From positions 3,596,001-3,660,000 of the forward strand of contig JAYKKM010000080.1 of NCBI GenBank assembly GCA_035772405.1: a stretch of 64,000 bases of DNA. The letters are read 5' to 3'. Below the pieces are notes generated by a model, which had not been told where the DNA came from, did no database searches, and saw only the letters and a list, made by a program, of their open reading frames with translations. Of this stretch, positions 46,893 to 57,039 are shown piece after piece; position 1 is the stretch's first letter, and every line of letters starts with the position of its first letter. This DNA comes from Chrysogorgia sp. JL179-B06 (lineage: Eukaryota; Cnidaria; Anthozoa; Scleralcyonacea; Chrysogorgiidae). A program made the translations under genes and the position numbers.

Positions 46893-47592
46893 TATTAGCA
46901 ATTCAAATGCAGTTTCTCTTGGGGATTAATATACATGTATATATATAACTAGAAGTTACTATCGTGCAAAGGAAGTGTAATTCATATAATTGATTCTTCT
47001 ACTAGAAGAATCAATTATATTAATCCACCATTGATTATATATATATATATTATGTATCAGTCAAATCCAACCATGACCACTCACATACCCCCCCCCCCCC
47101 CCCGGACACCGCCAGGCATTTGATACATTGACCAATCCCGGGGGTGAGGGTCGGGCATTAGATAATACAGTAATCTGAGCCTCGTAACCTTTGGGCAGCA
47201 CCAAAAGGCAGTGGGTGGCAGGTGCAATTGAATTGCCACTCCCCGGGGTGTGTGATTCGATCATGGAGGAGTTTAAACCTTAAGTCTACAGCCTACAGTA
47301 GACAAATTTAGCAGAGTGACATACCTAGCAGGTAACATACCAGTGCTTGTAAATAGTATTTATATAATAATTTGATATTTGAAAACACTGAAAATTGCTG
47401 TTACTATTGCTTTCATGTTTCTGCCAGGGCCAAGGATTTGCCACAGATTTTTTGCCCCAACTGTGGGGAATTAGCATCATTTTTGAAAAAAATGTCAAAA
47501 AAAATGTCAAAATGCCCGGGGGTTGATGGGCACGCTTACGAGGTTGACTGATACATTAATCCCCGAGAGAAACTGCATTTGAATTGGTAATC
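46893..47592. mobile_element. ~700-bp MITE with a nested perfect palindrome
   Basis: ATTAGCAATTCAAATGCAGTTTCTC…GGGGATTAAT is matched in reverse complement at about 47553-47591. Inside, ATATAATTGATTCTTCTA-C-TAGAAGAATCAATTATAT (46985-47021) is a perfect palindrome, and a C homopolymer lies at 47089-47103. Confidence 0.7.
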
Positions 47593-47788
47593 ATTATGAA
47601 AGTTGTATATTTGTGTAGGAATATTTCAGTCAGCATTCCATATAAAACGCGCTATTTATACAAATGACTATATAAGTCTGTAAATATACTATATAGTATT
47701 AAAAGCTTATTTGTTATGCGGGCTAAACACACACGACACGGAGAAATTAAATAACAAATCGTACAACACTTTTAAGACGGTATTTTAC

Positions 47789-47979
47789 CCTAGTTTTTCT
47801 GCGCTTTCTTCTGGGCTCAACTGGTCAAACTCCTTCTGTTGGCCTTCACTCAGAAATGTTTTATGATCATGCTCATCATTGTGTTTACCGTCCTTGTAAT
47901 GTTCGTCCTCTATGTGGCCCGCACGAGAAAGAGAAACCAGAATCAGAAGAAACAATGACTGGTACATTAGCTTCATCAT
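47789..47979 (-). CDS. Calumenin/reticulocalbin-like protein, exon 1
   Basis: ATG at 47979 (a second in-frame ATG follows directly), donor CTAGG|GTAAAA at 47789/47788, 191 bp. Residues 1-21 (MMKLMYQSLFLLILVSLSRA) are a signal peptide. HIEDEHYKDGKHNDEHDHKT is an acidic, histidine-rich start; EGQQKEFDQLSPEESAEKLG is the conserved helix before the first EF-hand in CREC proteins. With the exons at 40776-40981 and 37525-37740, ~204 residues are covered of an expected ~310-330. The protein would act as a soluble calcium-binding protein in the endoplasmic reticulum or secretory pathway. Confidence 0.8.
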
Positions 47980-48009
47980 CGAGCTTTCGTTTTGCTCAAG
48001 TCACGTCTG

Positions 48010-49245
48010 GAAAACAAGATTACAATTAAATGGTCTGAGACTTTATATTATAGCTACTTGAAGATCGGAACAAGCTGCGTGTGAATGTGGCTAGACGCCA
48101 TTGGACAATCGTGGTCACATGATAGGATTACAAGCGTCTGATTGGAGCAATTGGAGGATATCGGCATGTTTCTGGACAAGAAAGGTTTCATTGTTAGTCT
48201 ACTTCTTTATTTGCGCATTTTTTCAAGTAAGTACAAGTCAAGTAAGTACACAAGAATGATGTAAGAAATACATGTATGTTAAATATTCCCCTGCTACTAG
48301 ACCAGACAATCACTTAGAACACGGTTAGCCTAGCTTACACTGACAAAATATGTTTGTTTTGGGGATTTTCCCTAAGGATCACGATCACTATTTATATTTT
48401 ACATCAATAAATTGCGTTAGTTTCTGAACTGTTCTCTAATTCTTCTGCTAGTCTAACTAACGAACTAGTGACGATTTTCAATGTATTCCTTATATTATGA
48501 TATTTTGGTTAAAAACTGATCATTTCCAATTATTTAGGTTTTGTATTGACGCATTAATTAAACAATGACGCATTAATTAAACAATGACGCATTCTTGTCG
48601 CTTATCACCTTATCACCAGGGCTACCTTCGCTGACGTGGCGCGTTTTGACTTCGTGAGGTTACGTACGGAGTAAAATTACAAAACTATATTGGTCGTTGA
48701 ATAGAAGGTCGAGGAAGGTGGTCACTTAAAACATAAACTAGAAATATGTTCCGGGGATAGAATAAGCGAGCTACCCCTGCGGGATTTTCCCATAACTAGT
48801 CCCCACACCTCACACGCCATGTATTGTTTATCACAAATCGGACTAAATTGGTATTTCTATTCGATAGGGTGGAGGTTATTTCAGATAACCCAACCCCAAC
48901 ACAAATTACTCTCAGAAGTCAGGAAAGCCTATTTAAGAGATCCTAATTTCAAAAAATTTCGGGGTGACTTTCTCGTGCTACGGCCCTGTTAAGTGTCTTC
49001 CTAACCACTGGCTGCATAATATATGCCCTTGAGTTACCATGTTATCCAGTTAATGTGACTGCTGACCAACAAGATTTCATACTCATCCTCGCCGAGTTTG
49101 GGCCCTATTTATTTAGTCTGTTTTAAGCATTAATAGTCATCAAATCATTATACGACCGGAGGGGGGGGGGGGGGGTGGCGGTGTTTATAATTCATTTCGG
49201 ACACTGAAACACGCTAACTCGGACTACTACTTACTAATACAATGC
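48010..49245. other. Upstream region of the calumenin-like gene, non-coding
   Basis: This holds the presumed promoter just above 48010. A tandem duplication of GACGCATTAATTAAACAAT is at 48548-48590, and a G homopolymer at 49158-49175. No reading frame or further gene was found. Confidence 0.45.
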
Positions 49246-49248
49246 ATC

Positions 49249-49480
49249 AGTGGTGGCACTACGGGTGTGCAAACGGTGCCGCACCGGGGCCCAATGGCCG
49301 AGGGGGCCCATCAGGCAAACTGCCTCTCTTTATTAATGGTGCTATTATTAATATTTTGTTAAAAATAATGGATACACTACAAAAAAGTGATTTGTTATTT
49401 TTAGATTTTACTCAAAAGTGCTCTCAAATTGCAGGAAATGCCATTTCAGAGACCTAAAACATACGTCGTCAGTTTGTGGG
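49249..49480. mobile_element. hAT-related fragment
   Basis: It starts CAGTGGTGGCACTACGGG and contains GCAGGAAATGCCATTTCAGAGAC. The latter matches, with few changes, a block near the end of the 49957-50504 element (GCAGGAAATAGCGTTTCAGAGGC). The far end is not found, so it is a partial copy. Confidence 0.5.
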
Positions 49481-49659
49481 AGGCACTCCCACGTCTAAAT
49501 TTGTCAATTTCTCATAATAATAATAATAATAATAATAACAACAATAGACGTATTAGGAGCATTATACAATAGTCTCAATGCTCTTACAACAATATATTCT
49601 TAAATTTACTTATAAAACTTATTACAGTTTCATTATAAGATAAAGCCTACTACATATAT

Positions 49660-51010
49660 TACCACTATGAACAAAAAACTATTAATTTTAAAAAAGAAAA
49701 GTCTTAACTGCTGACTTAAAATTACCCAACATATCAAAGCTTCTAATTTCCTCTGGTAATGAATTCCACAGTTTTGGTGCCGAAACCGAGAACGCTCTGT
49801 CTCCATGAGTCACCGTTTTGGATTTTGGTTCAAGTAGCAGATTACGGTCTGATGATCTCAAAGCACGAGTAGGTTTATATTTATTTAGCAAATCAGTAAT
49901 ATAAACAGGCGCCTGGCCATGCAAAGCCTTGAAAGTAATTATTAGTATCTTAAATACAGGGGTGGCGCCAGGAATTCCCTGACGCAGGGGCAGGTCCCCG
50001 ACAGGGGGGCTAACAAGTAGTGGTAATTTCTCTAGGGGGTTCGGGGGTATGATTCCCCGGATAATTTTTGATTTTCTAAGCCTCTGAAACGCTATTTCCT
50101 GCATTTTGGCGGCAGTTTTTGCAAAAAAATTAAAATAAAAAAAAGTTAAAATCATGATTTTATAGTCAGTATTTCCTTACTGTATACGAAACTAACTCTA
50201 ACAATAATATTTACGCAAAAACTAGATGACAGTGAGCGCGCGAAACAACACAGAGCTGATAGATTTGTGCCAGAGATGAAAGTTGATTACCTTTGACGTT
50301 GTTTAGCGAAACGTTTGTAGCGTAAAACTACTTTTACGATTATAAGAAAACAAAAGACGAACTTTTTTCCCTTCTTTTTTCTTCCAGCTCGTTCCCCGAC
50401 GAATTGTTAATTTTTCCCCGACAGGGGGGCTAAGGTTCCCCGACGGAGGGGCTGTAGCCCCCCCCCCCCCCCCCCCCCCCTGCCCCCACCTGGAGTAACC
50501 CCTGCTTAAATACAATCCTTGATCTCACCGGCAACCAGTGAAGATTACGAAGCACAGGGGAGATATGCTCCGATTTTTTAACCCCTGTTACAAGTCTTGC
50601 AGCTGTATTTTGAATTCGCTGTAACTTGCTCAATTCAGCTTCTGGTAAGCCATATAGGATGCTATTACAGCTGTCAAGTTTTGATGTTATGAATGCATGC
50701 ACCAACTTCTCACAGTCCTTTTTGTTCAAATATTTCCTGATCTTGCCGATATTTCTGATAGCAAAAGTGGCCGATTTACAGATATTATTTACATGCGTAT
50801 TTAATTTAAGATGTCTATCTACAGCAACACCGAGATCACGTGCAACCCGGTTGGATTTTCACTTCATTGACACATTTCTGGCATTGGTTCACAATGCCTA
50901 AAACGCGATGATAGATGGACAATCTCGGTTTTACTCGGATTGCATATAAGACCATTCATAGTACACCAGTTGGTGATGATGTACACCAGTTGGGTTTTTT
51001 CATTCATATA
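49660..51010 (-). mobile_element. 5'-truncated LINE (CR1/L2-like) interrupted by a hAT element
   Basis: The minus strand reads NGLICNPSKTEIVHLSS, DLGVAVDRHLKLNTHVNNIC, KLVHAFITSKLDSCNSILYG, LQRIQNTAARLVTG and LRNLHWLPVRSRIVFK. After the insertion come ILIITFKALHGQAPVYI and APKLWNSLPEEIRSF, with the end near 49690. This is the C-terminal half of a CR1/L2-type reverse transcriptase. Apart from the insertion the frame is well kept, so it is younger than the other LINE relics here. Confidence 0.8.
49957..50504 (-). mobile_element. hAT element (548 bp) with 8-bp target duplication
   Basis: The ends CAGGGGTGGCGCCAGG and (inward) CAGGGGTTACTCCAGG are inverted. CTTAAATA flanks at 49949-49956 and 50505-50512, an 8-bp duplication as hAT transposases make. 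It is non-autonomous. It contains GACAGGGGGGCTAA repeats and a C-run at 50457-50480. Confidence 0.9.
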
Positions 51011-51157
51011 AATATGGATAAAAGTTTTACGCTTAATGATCTTGAGCAAGCTGAAATTGAACGGGTAGGAGACCCGAACACAGACGACATCAGTGTTTAT
51101 ACTTGTCGGGGAGTTGTCGAAATGGCGAATGAAAAAAACGCACACTAAATTAAAGAG

Positions 51158-51345
51158 TTAAATTACGGAAAGTTCATCATATACAATTGCTTCGTTCTAT
51201 TTTAAAACAATCAACAACTACACACAATATAAACCTTCAACATATTAAAAAAACATTTTAGAGCATCCTGGTTTGTATTTCTGCCTTTAAATGCGGTTTC
51301 AAAAGTGGACGGATATTCAATAATTGCTACGAAACGCATATACAA
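51158..51345 (-). repeat. Dispersed repeat, copy 2 of the 21.9 kb repeat
   Basis: It shares AAATTACGGAAAGTTCATCA and TATTTCTGCCTTTAAATGCG with 21893-22110 and can be read on the minus strand as YPSTFETAFKGRNT. Confidence 0.5.
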
Positions 51346-51911
51346 AGACTATTAAAATTATCCTTATTATGAGCAAAATAGCAATCCAAAAGCTTGCCTG
51401 CTAGTTCTTGCTAGTAACCCCCCGGCTGGCGAGTTTTCTAACCTTAAACCCCGGCCGTACTTTATCCGTCCGTAACCCCCAGCACACGCACTCCCCTCTT
51501 GGGGTCTTAAATTAGTAGACTAGTGAGAGATACTTATGAATGTGGGACTAGTAATTGACTGTTACACGCATGCGCTTACAATCATAACGTATTACAATCC
51601 AATAACTTATTGGTTACAATGCTAAAATAATGCCAATAATTTATTGGTTACAACGTGCGGAATGGGTGCAGATAAGCACTGAATGACGACAAAATTGAAA
51701 AGAAAACCACCGTTGTACATCAATCTTGAGCCGTCGAACAAACTAGAAAATGGTGGCGTCCAGAAGCATAACATACGAGAATAAAAACGTTATTTCTCGA
51801 GTACAAGAACAGATACCATAAAACTATTAACAGGCTTTTTATTTCAAACTAATTAATTTTTTGGGTACAGTTCCCCTTTAATAAATAGTGTTACAAACTT
51901 TCAAAAAGATA
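51346..51911. other. Non-coding stretch
   Basis: I found no gene. A near-duplicate TCCAATAACTTATTGGTTAC / GCCAATAATTTATTGGTTAC pair lies at 51597-51650. Confidence 0.4.
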
Positions 51912-51915
51912 TTAA

Positions 51916-52677
51916 AGTGGTACTACGATCAAATTTTTACCTATCGATATTTTTACGTATTTATAAAGCAGAGCTGCTAAATATTACTCGGTCGAAACCG
52001 TTTTGCGATTCGACGATGCAAGTATTATTTTTCCGACTCTGGAGTTGTTACGTCCGCCATTAATCGATCATGTTGCTGACCAGCGTAACGAAGTGACGTC
52101 AGATTCTCAATGCGAAGACTCCACATGGCTTCAAGTAAGTCCATAGTGAGCAAGGTCGTTTTTTCAAATTCTTCGTCTGAAAGGCTGGACATTTCATCTA
52201 CTTCTCGAAGAAAACAAGAAAACAATAACCTCGACTGAAATTCAGGCGTAGGATTGAGAATCTGACGTCACAAACAATATTACCGCTCACTTGGAACACG
52301 TTCTTGGGGGTGGCTAAAAGGGATGACTCAAAAGGACCTTTCTGTTTTTGTGATCTTTATTTTTCGTTAGATTAGGGTTAACTACGGTTAGGGTTAGGTT
52401 TACGGTTAGGATCAAGGTTAGGGTTAGGATTGGGATTGAGATTAGGGTTAGGATTATAAGTTCTAGAAAATGTGAAGGTCCTTTTGAGTCATCCCTTTTA
52501 GCCTTCACCTTCTTAGTAACGGTGGCCTAAATAATAGTGATCTCAGAGCTCAAAATAGTTACTTCAAATACCATTTTTTAGTTTTGTTTACATCGATGAT
52601 CACTTTCGACCCTGAAATACTATTCTATACTAAAGAAAATCTAAAAAACGTGGGTGAATTTTCATCGTATTGCCACT
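51916..52677 (-). mobile_element. TTAA-flanked MITE, family A, copy 3 with nested insertion
   Basis: The inverse orientation of the copies at 1164 and 12239, with TTAA at 51912-51915 and 52678-52681. It is longer because a 204-bp element is inserted at 52306-52509. A 66-codon frame on the minus strand is fortuitous. Confidence 0.8.
52306..52509. mobile_element. Inverted-repeat element with telomere-like core, 5-bp target duplication
   Basis: GGCTAAAAGGGATGACTCAA and AAGGACCTT are matched in reverse complement near the right end. TTCTT flanks at 52301-52305 and 52510-52514. Comparison with the uninterrupted copy at 12.4 kb supports the borders. The core holds at least five TTAGGGTTA or GTTAGG variants. 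Confidence 0.8.
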
Positions 52678-52921
52678 TTAAATAAATACCTACGTTTACA
52701 ATCATTAAAAGCAAAACTTAATTTTTGTTCTTAGTGTCCATTTGGTTTTCTCACGGACGCCTGAAATACACACTTCTGTGGTATGCCACTTTCAAAATCG
52801 TCAAGAAAAGAAATTGTAGAAATTGACAGGCACTACAGTTTGGTTTCGTTTACCTGAACAAAACTATAGCAGTATAACAATGTTTAGTAATCACAAATTT
52901 CAATGACGGAAAGAATAGACC

Positions 52922-53097
52922 TAAGACCTTATTCCAAAATGGTGGCTTTTAGTATTCTTTTAACGGCATTTAAAAATTAGCCCTTATAGCCTCGTTTCAG
53001 AAAACAAATTCCTTTGAATTTCGTACACAATAACGAGGCTAATTTATACTCATATAAAAGAATATTAAATTGGCAGCCATTTTGAAATAAGGTCTAT
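52922..53097. mobile_element. Short MITE, GACCTTATTCCAAAATGG ends
   Basis: GACCTTATTCCAAAATGGTGGC and GGCAGCCATTTTGAAATAAGGTC are inverted ends; AGCCTCGTT/AACGAGGCT pairs inside. Confidence 0.75.
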
Positions 53098-53128
53098 GAT
53101 GATCGACGGTACCGATAAAGATGGCGGC

Positions 53129-53215
53129 TGTACATTTCACATGTTCACATGTACATTTCACATGTTCGGCTGTACATTTCACATGTTCACATGTTCGGCT
53201 GTACATTTCACATGT
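53129..53215 (+). repeat. Tandem repeat of TGTACATTTCACATGTTCGGC
   Basis: Four to five irregular copies of TGTACATTTCACATGTTC with optional ACATG and GGC. Simple tandem DNA, no gene. Confidence 0.85.
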
Positions 53216-53417
53216 TTTGCGAACCTAGATTAGCTTTAATTACAGCTAAACACTGTTTGACACGTTACAAGAATTAAGTAAGTAAAAGCATCCTTCTTGT
53301 CAAATTTAGGCATTTGAAACTCCATTTTATTACTGCGAGGTAGAATGTTTGGTTCGCGCAAACAATTGTAGTGCAATGTACAAGTCGCCATCTTTTTCGG
53401 GATGGTCAATAGATGAG

Positions 53418-53830
53418 TTTCAGGGTCATGCGCAGTAGCAATTTTAATTCAAATTTTCATACGAGGTAAAAACAACTGTTTTAGCTAGAAAGATCATATT
53501 AAAAATAGTAAAAGTGCAAAGTTTGAAACTAATCGGACAAATAGTGCGAAAGCTACACACTTTGGAAGTTTTGCTCTTCACTGGATTTAATAGGGATTTT
53601 GGCTTGGCGTGCAACGCCCGCCCGCCAAGCCAAAATCCTGATTAATCACTAATAAATCCCTTTTGAAATGGCCAACTTTCTGCTTGTGTAACTTCTTCCT
53701 TTTTTACACAATTCCTTTCAAACTTTGCACTTCTACTATTTTCAATATGCTCTTTCCAGCTGAAACAGTTGTTTTTACCTACGATGAAAATTTGAATATT
53801 TGTTGCTACTGCGAATGATCGTGAAAGTCG
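53418..53830. mobile_element. Foldback MITE with ~180-bp arms
   Basis: ATGCGCAGTAGCAATTTTAA, GGTAAAAACAACTGTTT and GTGCAAAGTTTGAAA at the left reappear in reverse complement at the right. The centre is GGATTTTGGCTTGGCG…CGCCAAGCCAAAATCC. No reading frame. Confidence 0.8.
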
Positions 53831-54672
53831 TCTATTATAAGCAGTGTAGTTATACTAACGTAAGCATATCAAAGTCAGTCAAATAATCAGGTCAAATGTT
53901 AGCACAAGAACGACACCATTGGCAAGTATAATTTACTCAATTTCCCATTTTTGTTATGGTAATTAAAATGATAGAAGCTACTGTCCGCATTTATAGGTTT
54001 GTGTAATAAATTACACAATTTTCTGGGCGGGAAAAATCTGCTAACAATTAACGTTGTACAACTTTCTTTAACCTTCCAAGTTTTAGTATTCATAAAATAA
54101 TAACATGACCTGTAAGAACTGGTTTTAACGAAGTCAAACAAATCGAATGAATGCTCGAAGATAATGACTAAAACACTTGTTTTCGTGAAATTCCGAGAAA
54201 TATCGAAAATATTTTTACTCGCAGGAAACAAACGTTTGCTTTGATACATGCGAATAATGCAGCAGCAGATTTCAACTGCATGGTGCTATTTTTTGTCTGG
54301 TTGGGAAGTGTGTATGGTTATTGGTTAAAAGTGTGCCAAAATACTGCGATAATGAACGAATGAATGAATGAATGAATGAATAAATGAAGAAATTGATGGA
54401 TAAATGAATGAATGAATAAGTGAACGAATTAATGAAGTATTATTTATTTATTTTTAAATTTATTTTATTTTATTTTACTTACTTGTCTATTTATCTACAT
54501 ATTTACGAGGAACTCGGGACCGATTTAGACGTTGACCTTTACATGTGTTCACTGCAAACGAGCGTAGTCTATTGTTTAATTTAGTCTAATTTGCGTATAG
54601 CCTAATTTGCATTGATTTCTGTACACGACAACGTGGATTTAATACCTGCAAAGAAGTTGTAACTCCAGAAGT
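53831..54672. other. Non-coding stretch with (ATGA)n
   Basis: (AATG)n-type repeats lie at 54355-54420, followed by T/A-rich runs. Frames here show no motif. Confidence 0.45.
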
Positions 54673-54957
54673 ATGAAGGCGTTTCCTTTTAGCGAACATT
54701 TGGATGTGGTATATGTACCGATTTATTTGATATGCCAACTGACCATTGCCATTTGTTGGTGTGCTAGTGTGGCTAAGCCTACTGATACGGCGTTTCATAG
54801 GGCTTTTTTTAATTGTGGGAAGAGAAATGTAAATTGGAAGGCGCAATTGATACGTAGGCCGGATAGTATGATGAAATCCAGTGTGAGCCTCGTAAGGTTC
54901 AATAGTTGTTCCCAGTTGTTCTGCCATGCATGCTGAGTTAAAGAACATTTCGACAAG

Positions 54958-55146
54958 ATGGGAGAGGAGAAAGGAGACATGAAGATAAAGATCCAGATGC
55001 GAGACGCCGGGAAGAGCCACAAGTGGGAAGCTAACGACTGGTTCGCGAAGAACGAATATAACCCTCAATTATTTACTAAACACATTATTGAGAACGGTTG
55101 TACATTACAGTTTAAATGTTTTTATTGCATGCTAAGAAGCACCTGA
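54958..55146 (+). CDS. Small hypothetical ORF
   Basis: ATG at 54958, 62 codons. The first half is highly charged (MGEEKGDMKIKIQMRD) and the end hydrophobic and cysteine-bearing. No family is recognised. Base composition is more GC-rich than the surroundings, as is common for coding DNA, but this is weak support. Confidence 0.2.
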   Translation: MGEEKGDMKIKIQMRDAGKSHKWEANDWFAKNEYNPQLFTKHIIENGCTLQFKCFYCMLRST

Positions 55147-55229
55147 CTGAGAAAAGTTATGGTAGCTTTATTTTTAGTAGGGATAAGGCGAGGCTTGAGA
55201 AAGAGATTAATAAAGATATGTAGACTTAA

Positions 55230-55330
55230 GAAGCAATGCATGAAGAAAGTGATAGTCGTTTTAAATCATTTTATACACGTGTTGCTAATTTAACATGGCA
55301 CATACTATACATACATTTTATTTTTTATAC
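55230..55330 (+). pseudogene. C-terminal fragment of an unidentified TE-like ORF, copy 2
   Basis: It reads KKQCMKKVIVVLNHFIHVLL to a stop equivalent to that of the copy at 36495-36787. A further piece, GTQCVHVT, lies inverted at about 55783-55808, so the element is rearranged here. Confidence 0.4.
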
Positions 55331-55369
55331 GGCCTGTTTCCAAAAGATAGCATGATCTCTACCCATCAC

Positions 55370-55645
55370 GACACTTACTGCTGCTCACAGTAACATGAGC
55401 CCCTTCATACACACGCTTCAACATATCTATATCCTGAGTGATCTTTGTCTCCTCACTAAAGATCAAATTAACATTCGTACATTCGTTAAACGGAAACTCA
55501 CTTGATGATATCGCATTCCAACATTAGGACAGCCATTAACTAAAGACCTACAAATAGCAGACTTCAGCGAATTAGCTTCCCCAAATGAATATAGACAATT
55601 CCGTTTCTGGTCACGTTTCATCAACAAATCATCCACCGCCTTCAC
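55370..55645 (-). pseudogene. Frameshifted unidentified ORF
   Basis: The minus strand reads MKAVDDLLMKRDQKRNCLYS and SLKSAICRSLVNGCPNVGMR. After a shift near 55510 it reads FPFNECTNVNLIFSEETKIT and LKRVYEGAHVTVSSS to a stop near 55367. The continuation suggests one broken gene of ~90 residues. Not recognised. Confidence 0.3.
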
Positions 55646-55857
55646 AAACCCAACCCATCAATACTCTCATTCACTACATACATCTGCTTACTCTTAGTCA
55701 ACCTCTCAATCTGATTCTTTCTTGTTTCACAACATTCATACCAATCCATCATATAGTAATGTTGTTTGATGTTCCATCCAGTCACATGTACGCATTGCGT
55801 ACCTATTTTTTAATTGATTCGTTGATTTAACATATATTATGCGTTAGCACAGCAGTC

Positions 55858-56166
55858 ATGCGCAAGACGTTCTTTTTTCTCTGCGGTCTCAGCGGGGGTC
55901 TGATACAGCGCGGTCCAACGTTTTTCGCATCCCCCCGACCTCTGTTGAAAGTGAATCAGAAAGTCGACCTTCCCATAATGAATACTGATGGTTTGTTGGG
56001 TGATGAAGAACGGTTTCGCTTAAAAGCGACAGCGAAACATGCAAAAGCAGGTCGACTGCTAAAGAAAACGGAGAGAGATGTCGAAAAAGAAATCGGACAT
56101 CGCGAAGGTCTTGACTTACCAAAAGAAAGCGACGAACTTGGTAAGTCAAGCGGCCGAGTACATTGA
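55858..56166 (+). CDS. Hypothetical basic protein
   Basis: ATG at 55858, 102 codons. It has a short hydrophobic start (MRKTFFFLCGLSGGL) and a charged helical second half (ERFRLKATAKHAKAGRLLKK, ERDVEKEIGHREGLDL). No family is recognised; it may belong to the same mobile element as its neighbours. Confidence 0.25.
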   Translation: MRKTFFFLCGLSGGLIQRGPTFFASPRPLLKVNQKVDLPIMNTDGLLGDEERFRLKATAKHAKAGRLLKKTERDVEKEIGHREGLDLPKESDELGKSSGRVH

Positions 56167-56742
56167 GCAGTCGATCAGAAGTTCAAGTAGGCACAGATCT
56201 CGATAAGCTTCCCCGAGACCATGCAGACAGACACTACCGCAAATAACTCTACGCGATAACTCTACACGATTCTGGAGTCAGATTCTGGAGTCAGATTCGC
56301 GCTCGAGAAAGTTTCGGAACGCCATGTCAAAAATTACAACAAATAGTTATGTTTTTCGCGCTGGTATGGAAAACGGCGAGCCCAGAAATGTGAAGGTAAA
56401 AGAAATCACCTGTTCATGGATTTGAACTTTTGAGACAACCTATCAAGACACGAAAGCATCGCTTCGAAGACTTCATTCATGTGATTTTATTGAACTCGAG
56501 GAGTATATTAAGAACCATTATGAACATGCACGAGGACGACATATAAAACATTGAAACTAATCCCATTGCGCATGCGTAATGCCATATGATGACGTCTGTT
56601 AGGCATGCTCGTTCCTGAAACGTCATAAATAAAACGTCAAAAATAAAACGGGTTTTGTCATAAGACCTTCAATCAAAAGATACAAAAGTCTATTTAGTAA
56701 GTGTGCTTGTGGAAAGTGGGTTAAAGAAACGTAAAGAAAACA

Positions 56743-57038
56743 ATGGCACAGCTCTTTGAAACCATATATTGCGACGAAGTCGATTTTGAGAGAATGACTC
56801 ACGACCGAGTCATTGACCTAATCTTTATTGAGTTTGTACACAGACGAATGCAAGAGATTGAGAAAAACAGTCTAGTGTCAAGGTAAAAGCGGATGACGAT
56901 CTTTGGACAAAGATGAGAGAGCATTGTGAGATATCCGATGAAGATGAGCGATGGTTAAACTATGCCGATGAAGCCTTGAAAGAGATTGATTGCGAAGACA
57001 TTTGGCGTGGTGTTTTGGAGAGAAGATTCTCTTGTTGA
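56743..57038 (+). pseudogene. Small acidic ORF split by a frameshift
   Basis: Frame 1 from ATG 56743 reads MAQLFETIYCDEVDFERMTH and …FIEFVHRRMQEIEKN, and stops at 56884. The next frame continues directly: VKADDDLWTKMREHCEISDE, then NYADEALKEIDCEDIWRGVL to a stop at 57036. Composition and helix pattern continue across the break, so a single ~97-residue protein was probably split. Programmed frameshifting is the alternative. Not recognised. Confidence 0.4.
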
Positions 57039-57039
57039 G

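Noticed and set aside
52370..52460. Interstitial telomere left by chromosome fusion
   Set aside because: The TTAGGG units are irregular and lie inside a 204-bp transposon with its own target duplication.
54586..55068. 160-residue minus-strand frame
   Set aside because: No recognisable motif, and two plus-strand frames overlap it; none of the three is well enough supported to prefer this one.
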